NCBI RefSeq assembly: GCF_013204845.1
Contig: NZ_JABMKY010000033.1
Coordinates: 1-64,000, forward strand
Reading direction: 5' to 3'
Length of the DNA stretch: 64,000 bases
DNA from: Paenibacillus qinlingensis
Lineage (GTDB): Bacteria > Bacillota > Bacilli > Paenibacillales > NBRC-103111
Part shown: piece after piece, positions 60,983-64,000 of the stretch
Layout: every line of letters begins with the position of its first letter
Numbering within the stretch: the first letter of the stretch is position 1
Program-made: the position numbers and the translations under genes
Notes under the pieces: model-generated
The model's input: the letters and a program-made list of their open reading frames with translations, nothing else
Databases searched by the model: none
What the model was told of the DNA's origin: nothing

Positions 60983-61045
60983 ATGACTAGGTCATATTTT
61001 AATGACTACTTACATTTTTCGAGATACTATCATAATATATGACTA
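60983..61045. promoter_or_regulatory. Three ATGACTA repeats in the HxlR/qorB intergenic region
   Basis: ATGACTA occurs at 60983-60989, 61002-61008 and 61039-61045. The first forms part of the palindrome ATGAC-TAG-GTCAT. These are good candidates for HxlR binding sites controlling both divergent genes. Confidence 0.55.
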
Positions 61046-61089
61046 TAGCGAATTATCCAACAACATTTTTTTATAAATAGGAGGACATC

Positions 61090-61965
61090 ATGATGTCAAA
61101 AATCTTCGTTACCGCAGCAACAGGTGAATTAGGAAAATTAGTGGTTCAGCATTTACTTAACAAAATTCCAGCAAGTGAGATCGCCGTTAGTGTTCGCAAT
61201 ATTGAGAAGGCTGCTGAATTTGCAGATTTAGGCATCGAAGTTCGCTATGGGGATTGGGATGTTCCATCCTCACTGGAGCAAGCTTATGCGGATGCATCCA
61301 AGCTTTTACTGATTTCTTCCCCACAAGATGAATCGATCAGTCGTGTTCGCAAACACGTTAGTGCGATTGAAGCCGCCAAAAAAGCAGGCGTTCCCCACAT
61401 TGTCTACACGAGTTTCGCCTTTGCGGATGTAGATGCTTTCGCCCCTCTGGCTAATGTACATCTAGCAACCGAATTTGCGCTGAAGGCATCAGGCATTCCA
61501 ACAACGATTCTGCGCAATACGTGGTATCAGGAGCTTTATGTGAATCCAAGCTTGCAAGCTTACATCGATAACGGCAGCATTATAAATTCAGCAGGTACAG
61601 GGAAAATTAATACAGTGACACGTGATGACTTAGCGTTGGCTACGGCAACTGTTCTTGCCGAAGATGGACATCAAGGCCAAGTCTACGAATTAGCGTCATC
61701 CGAGTCATGGAGCTTCGCGCAATTAGCAGACATTTTATCTCACGTATCCGGCAAAAAAGTAACTCACCAAACCGTCTCCGATGCTGACTCCCTCCAAGGT
61801 ATGGTTCAGGCTGGACTGCCTGAAGGTCTCGCCCAGTTCCTAGTTGCCATTGACAGCAAGATGGCCGCAGGAACAGAAGGACACACATCCCCAGACCTTG
61901 AGAAGCTCATCGGGAAAAAACCGACTTCCATTCATGAAAGTATTGCGCTATTATTCAATTCATAA
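61090..61965 (+). CDS. qorB: NAD(P)H:quinone reductase, QorB-like atypical SDR
   Basis: A 291-residue NmrA/SDR-type protein. The glycine motif IFVTAATGELGKLVVQHLL binds NAD(P)H; ASKLLLISSP, HIVYTSFAFAD and TILRNTWYQELYVNPSL match the E. coli QorB (YtfG) pattern. Such enzymes reduce quinones using NADPH. AGGAGG lies 5 bases before the ATG. It is followed at a short distance by the FrnE-like gene, and both probably respond to oxidative or electrophile stress under the HxlR regulator. Confidence 0.88.
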   Translation: MMSKIFVTAATGELGKLVVQHLLNKIPASEIAVSVRNIEKAAEFADLGIEVRYGDWDVPSSLEQAYADASKLLLISSPQDESISRVRKHVSAIEAAKKAGVPHIVYTSFAFADVDAFAPLANVHLATEFALKASGIPTTILRNTWYQELYVNPSLQAYIDNGSIINSAGTGKINTVTRDDLALATATVLAEDGHQGQVYELASSESWSFAQLADILSHVSGKKVTHQTVSDADSLQGMVQAGLPEGLAQFLVAIDSKMAAGTEGHTSPDLEKLIGKKPTSIHESIALLFNS

Positions 61966-61998
61966 TCCTTATATTAACCCAACATAGAGGTGAACCTT

Positions 61999-62709
61999 AT
62001 GCAAGTTGAAATATGGTCGGACTTCGCTTGTCCGTTCTGTTATATTGGGAAACGTCGCTTTGAGCAAGCTCTAGCGGAATTTGAACACCGCGATCAGGTT
62101 CAAGTTGTCTATCGCAGCTTCGAGCTAGACCGTCATGCCCCCAAAAGCGTCCCGCATGACGTCTATGATATGCTCTCTTCCCGCTACGGCATGAGCCGCC
62201 AGGAAGCCATCACGATGAATGAGCAGATGCGTCGGCAAGCTGCGGCAGATGGGCTCGATTTTCAATTCGACAGCCTTGTGCTGACGAATACGTTCGATGC
62301 TCATCGGTTGCGACTATTTGCCGAGCAACATGGTCAAGGCGCAGCTATATCCGAGTTGTTGTTCCGCGCCTACTTCACCGAGTCCACAAATATCAGCGAC
62401 CACGATGTCCTTGCGGACATCGCTGCAGCCGTTGGGATTGATCGGGAGGAAGCTTTGTCCGTTCTCGCGAGTGATCAGTTCGCCCAGTCCGTGCGGACCG
62501 AAGAAGAGAATGGCAGCCGTATGGGCATTCGCGGCGTTCCGTATTATGTCATTAACAGCAAGCATGCCATATCTGGGGCTCAAGCAAGCGGCGTTTACTT
62601 GAACGCTATGCAACAGCTCTGGGTTGCCGAGCAGCCGGCACAGGTTGTAGAAACAGCCAGCGATGAAGCTTGTTTAGACGGCACGTGTGTTGTTCCGAAC
62701 AAACCGTAA
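61999..62709 (+). CDS. FrnE-type DsbA-family oxidoreductase
   Basis: A 236-residue cytoplasmic thioredoxin-fold protein with an inserted helical domain. The active site SDFACPFCYIGKRRFEQAL carries CPFC, GIRGVPYYVIN gives the cis-Pro, and the helical insert lies between. Near the C-terminus is ACLDGTCVV, a C-x4-C pair like the second redox motif reported for Deinococcus FrnE. It likely isomerises or oxidises thiols under stress. AGAGGTG precedes the ATG at 61999; a GTG at 61990 overlaps that site. It is about 33 bp downstream of qorB. Confidence 0.9.
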   Translation: MQVEIWSDFACPFCYIGKRRFEQALAEFEHRDQVQVVYRSFELDRHAPKSVPHDVYDMLSSRYGMSRQEAITMNEQMRRQAAADGLDFQFDSLVLTNTFDAHRLRLFAEQHGQGAAISELLFRAYFTESTNISDHDVLADIAAAVGIDREEALSVLASDQFAQSVRTEEENGSRMGIRGVPYYVINSKHAISGAQASGVYLNAMQQLWVAEQPAQVVETASDEACLDGTCVVPNKP

Positions 62710-62817
62710 TCGGCTTTAGTACCTACCATCAACCACCGAATATAAGATGTAGGTTTTATCGCCTATAAAAAAGCGGCTTTCGGATGTCGAATACTTATAC
62801 TTTCTTAAGTAGTAAAG

Positions 62818-62857
62818 AAAAGAGCCTGTCACTTGTAAATAAGTGACAGGCTCTTTC
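62818..62857. terminator. Bidirectional terminator
   Basis: AAAGAGCCTGTCACTT and AAGTGACAGGCTCTTT form a perfect 16-bp stem between convergent genes. Confidence 0.93.
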
Positions 62858-62864
62858 TGATAGT

Positions 62865-63530
62865 TTAGTGGCTTTCAGCCACAATGTTCGTATTTTTCCT
62901 ACCTGACTTCAAAGAATACATATCCAGATCTGCTGCATGTAGTAAATCATCCAACGTTCGCGCCTCGTTAGGATACACCGCGGTTCCGATCGATACGGAT
63001 ATTTCCAAATTGAACTCTCGCGAAGCTAGCATTAATTCATTCTGAATATGACTGATCAATACTTCTTTCTTGGACGCATCCGTAGACGTCGAGAGAATCA
63101 GAAATTCATCCCCCGCCCACCGTGCGGCTAAATCTTTTTTCTGTAAATCGAGCAATAAGACATTTGCGATGCGCTGCAGAACTTGATCACCGATCTTGTG
63201 CCCGCGAGAGTCGTTAATTAATTTGAAATTATCAACATCAATGAAATATAAAATCAACTGCCCTTGTCTGCGCTCCACGGAAGTGATGAGCTTAGGAAAA
63301 GCTTCGAGGATGAATCTTCGGTTATACAGTGTTGTAAGGTTATCTTTCTCTGAGAGGAACTTCAAACGATCATACTGCGTGCCTAGCACCCAGCTTGCCA
63401 ATAGAATCAATATGCCGGCGACAGGAAACTGAAGAGATGGAAAATTATAATACATCGTACCATAGGTTCTTAAGGCTACAATCGTGACTAAAACGACCGA
63501 AATTATAACGATTCGTCCCGAATAATTCAT
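62865..63530 (-). CDS. Membrane GGDEF-domain diguanylate cyclase
   Basis: A 221-residue protein with two N-terminal helices (about 7-22 and 35-52) and a short linker to a GGDEF domain (DNLTTLYNRRFILEAF, YFIDVDNFKLIND, AARWAGDEFLIL). The signature is AGDEF, a form still active in some cyclases. The inhibitory RxxD site five residues before it reads QKKD, so product inhibition is probably absent. It is expected to make cyclic di-GMP. The ribosome site GGTGAT is moderate. Confidence 0.88.
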   Translation of the reverse strand: MNYSGRIVIISVVLVTIVALRTYGTMYYNFPSLQFPVAGILILLASWVLGTQYDRLKFLSEKDNLTTLYNRRFILEAFPKLITSVERRQGQLILYFIDVDNFKLINDSRGHKIGDQVLQRIANVLLLDLQKKDLAARWAGDEFLILSTSTDASKKEVLISHIQNELMLASREFNLEISVSIGTAVYPNEARTLDDLLHAADLDMYSLKSGRKNTNIVAESH

Positions 63531-63748
63531 CCCAAATCACCATCATTCAATTTATGTCTATATAGGTCTATAGTGACACACTTGTTCCATACATTTCAAG
63601 GAATATTTGGTTTGTACAGTCGAATTGACTCGAAAACGATCGTTAGCAAAAATTCGAAGCAAACCACTTCAATTCTATGGTAAAGTAATGGTATTCGACA
63701 TTTTTTTTGAGAACATCCAAAACTTCTAACAGTCAGATGAGGTTCAAA

Positions 63749-64000
63749 ATGGATCTACTATTAGATATGAAAACCATCCTGTTGACACTTGTCATCGGCC
63801 ACCTCTTTACAGCCGTGTTCATAATCGCCTATTGGCGTCAACATAAGAGCGAAAGTACAATCAGATACTTTTTCTATGCAAAATGCTTACAAGCCACTGC
63901 GTGGGTAATCTTAATTCTCCGTGGCGGCCTATCGGATACGCTTACAATCTCACTTGTGAACTCTTCGCTTTTTCTCGGTTATGCCTTTGAAACCATTGCC
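63749..64000 (+). CDS. Membrane protein, N-terminal part (3' end outside window), probable GGDEF-type sensor
   Basis: 84 codons are visible, with GAGG 6 bases before the ATG. The start DMKTILLTLVIGHLFTAVFI and the polar YWRQHKS turn resemble the membrane sensor region of many Bacillales GGDEF proteins, with further hydrophobic helices after it. No catalytic domain is in view. It is divergent from the preceding cyclase gene. Confidence 0.65.
   Translation, partial: MDLLLDMKTILLTLVIGHLFTAVFIIAYWRQHKSESTIRYFFYAKCLQATAWVILILRGGLSDTLTISLVNSSLFLGYAFETIA

Overview
The window looks like a chromosomal segment of a Gram-positive, endospore-forming Bacillales bacterium, most likely Paenibacillus or a close relative (inference). 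Supporting signs are an S-layer-homology surface protein, a PdaA-type spore-cortex deacetylase, a possible spore-coat protein, the Bacillus-type YkoEDC thiamine transporter under a TPP riboswitch, a RelP-type alarmone synthetase, two-component systems, strong AGGAGG-type ribosome binding sites and U-rich hairpin terminators. No rRNA, tRNA, phage or CRISPR was recognised. Mobile DNA is limited to one end of an IS3-family element at the left edge and a probable orphan 3' end of a group II intron.

Layout. 1-2.6 kb: IS3 OrfA fragment, Fsr-type MFS exporter and its GntR/FCD regulator. 2.8-4.7 kb: SLH protein and a small Tyr/Pro-rich protein. 4.7-7.9 kb: ykoEDC thiamine-precursor ECF transporter with promoter, TPP riboswitch and attenuator. 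7.9-11.1 kb: chemoreceptor, DUF3105 protein, AraC regulator. 11.2-17.3 kb: pyk, uvsE, yihY, UvrD-like helicase. 17.9-20.9 kb: tpx, trxBA, and a membrane-anchored PrsA-like isomerase sharing an intergenic region with trxB that carries OhrR-box-like operators. 21.5-22.3 kb: pdaA. 22.4-28.9 kb: a signalling and secretion cluster made of a histidine kinase, a receiver-only regulator, a degenerate HD-GYP protein, a divergent LuxR-type regulator, then three small secreted helical proteins followed by their own signal peptidase I. 29.1-33.5 kb: small HTH-like ORF, AraC regulator, and a Fur-box-controlled FecBCD iron-complex importer without an ATPase. 34.5-38.1 kb: a 1,222-residue NTT-transporter/HEAT/double cNMP-domain fusion. 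38.3-41.7 kb: DUF6526 protein, small HTH protein, relP, and a chemoreceptor with a sigma-D-like promoter. 42-47.3 kb: Pyr4/PaxB-like membrane protein and a three-gene OCD/M19/S15 peptide or amino acid operon. 48-49.8 kb: CcdC-like protein and a Fur-controlled ferredoxin-NADP reductase. 50.5-53.6 kb: OmpR-type two-component system divergent from a secreted Pro-rich protein. 53.7-64 kb: MFS exporter, Excalibur nuclease lipoprotein, DUF2334/FG-GAP protein, small secreted protein, helical SWIM-associated-like protein, HxlR/QorB pair, FrnE, GGDEF protein, and the start of another membrane protein.

The most unusual signal is non-coding. Six intergenic regions hold an element built from four 21-bp near-palindromic cores whose start-to-start distances are almost invariant, 51-62-51 bp (one case 50-62-51), although the DNA between cores is not conserved. 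A seventh element with completely different arm sequence has the same layout (51-61-50), and a third family appears to follow it too. A broken copy abuts the IS3 end exactly in the gap between cores 2 and 3. Tandem arrays with 52-54 bp period occur in two further gaps. I know of no named element with this architecture and consider it the best candidate for something undescribed. The second-best candidate is the secreted helical protein/signal peptidase operon with its adjacent signalling genes.
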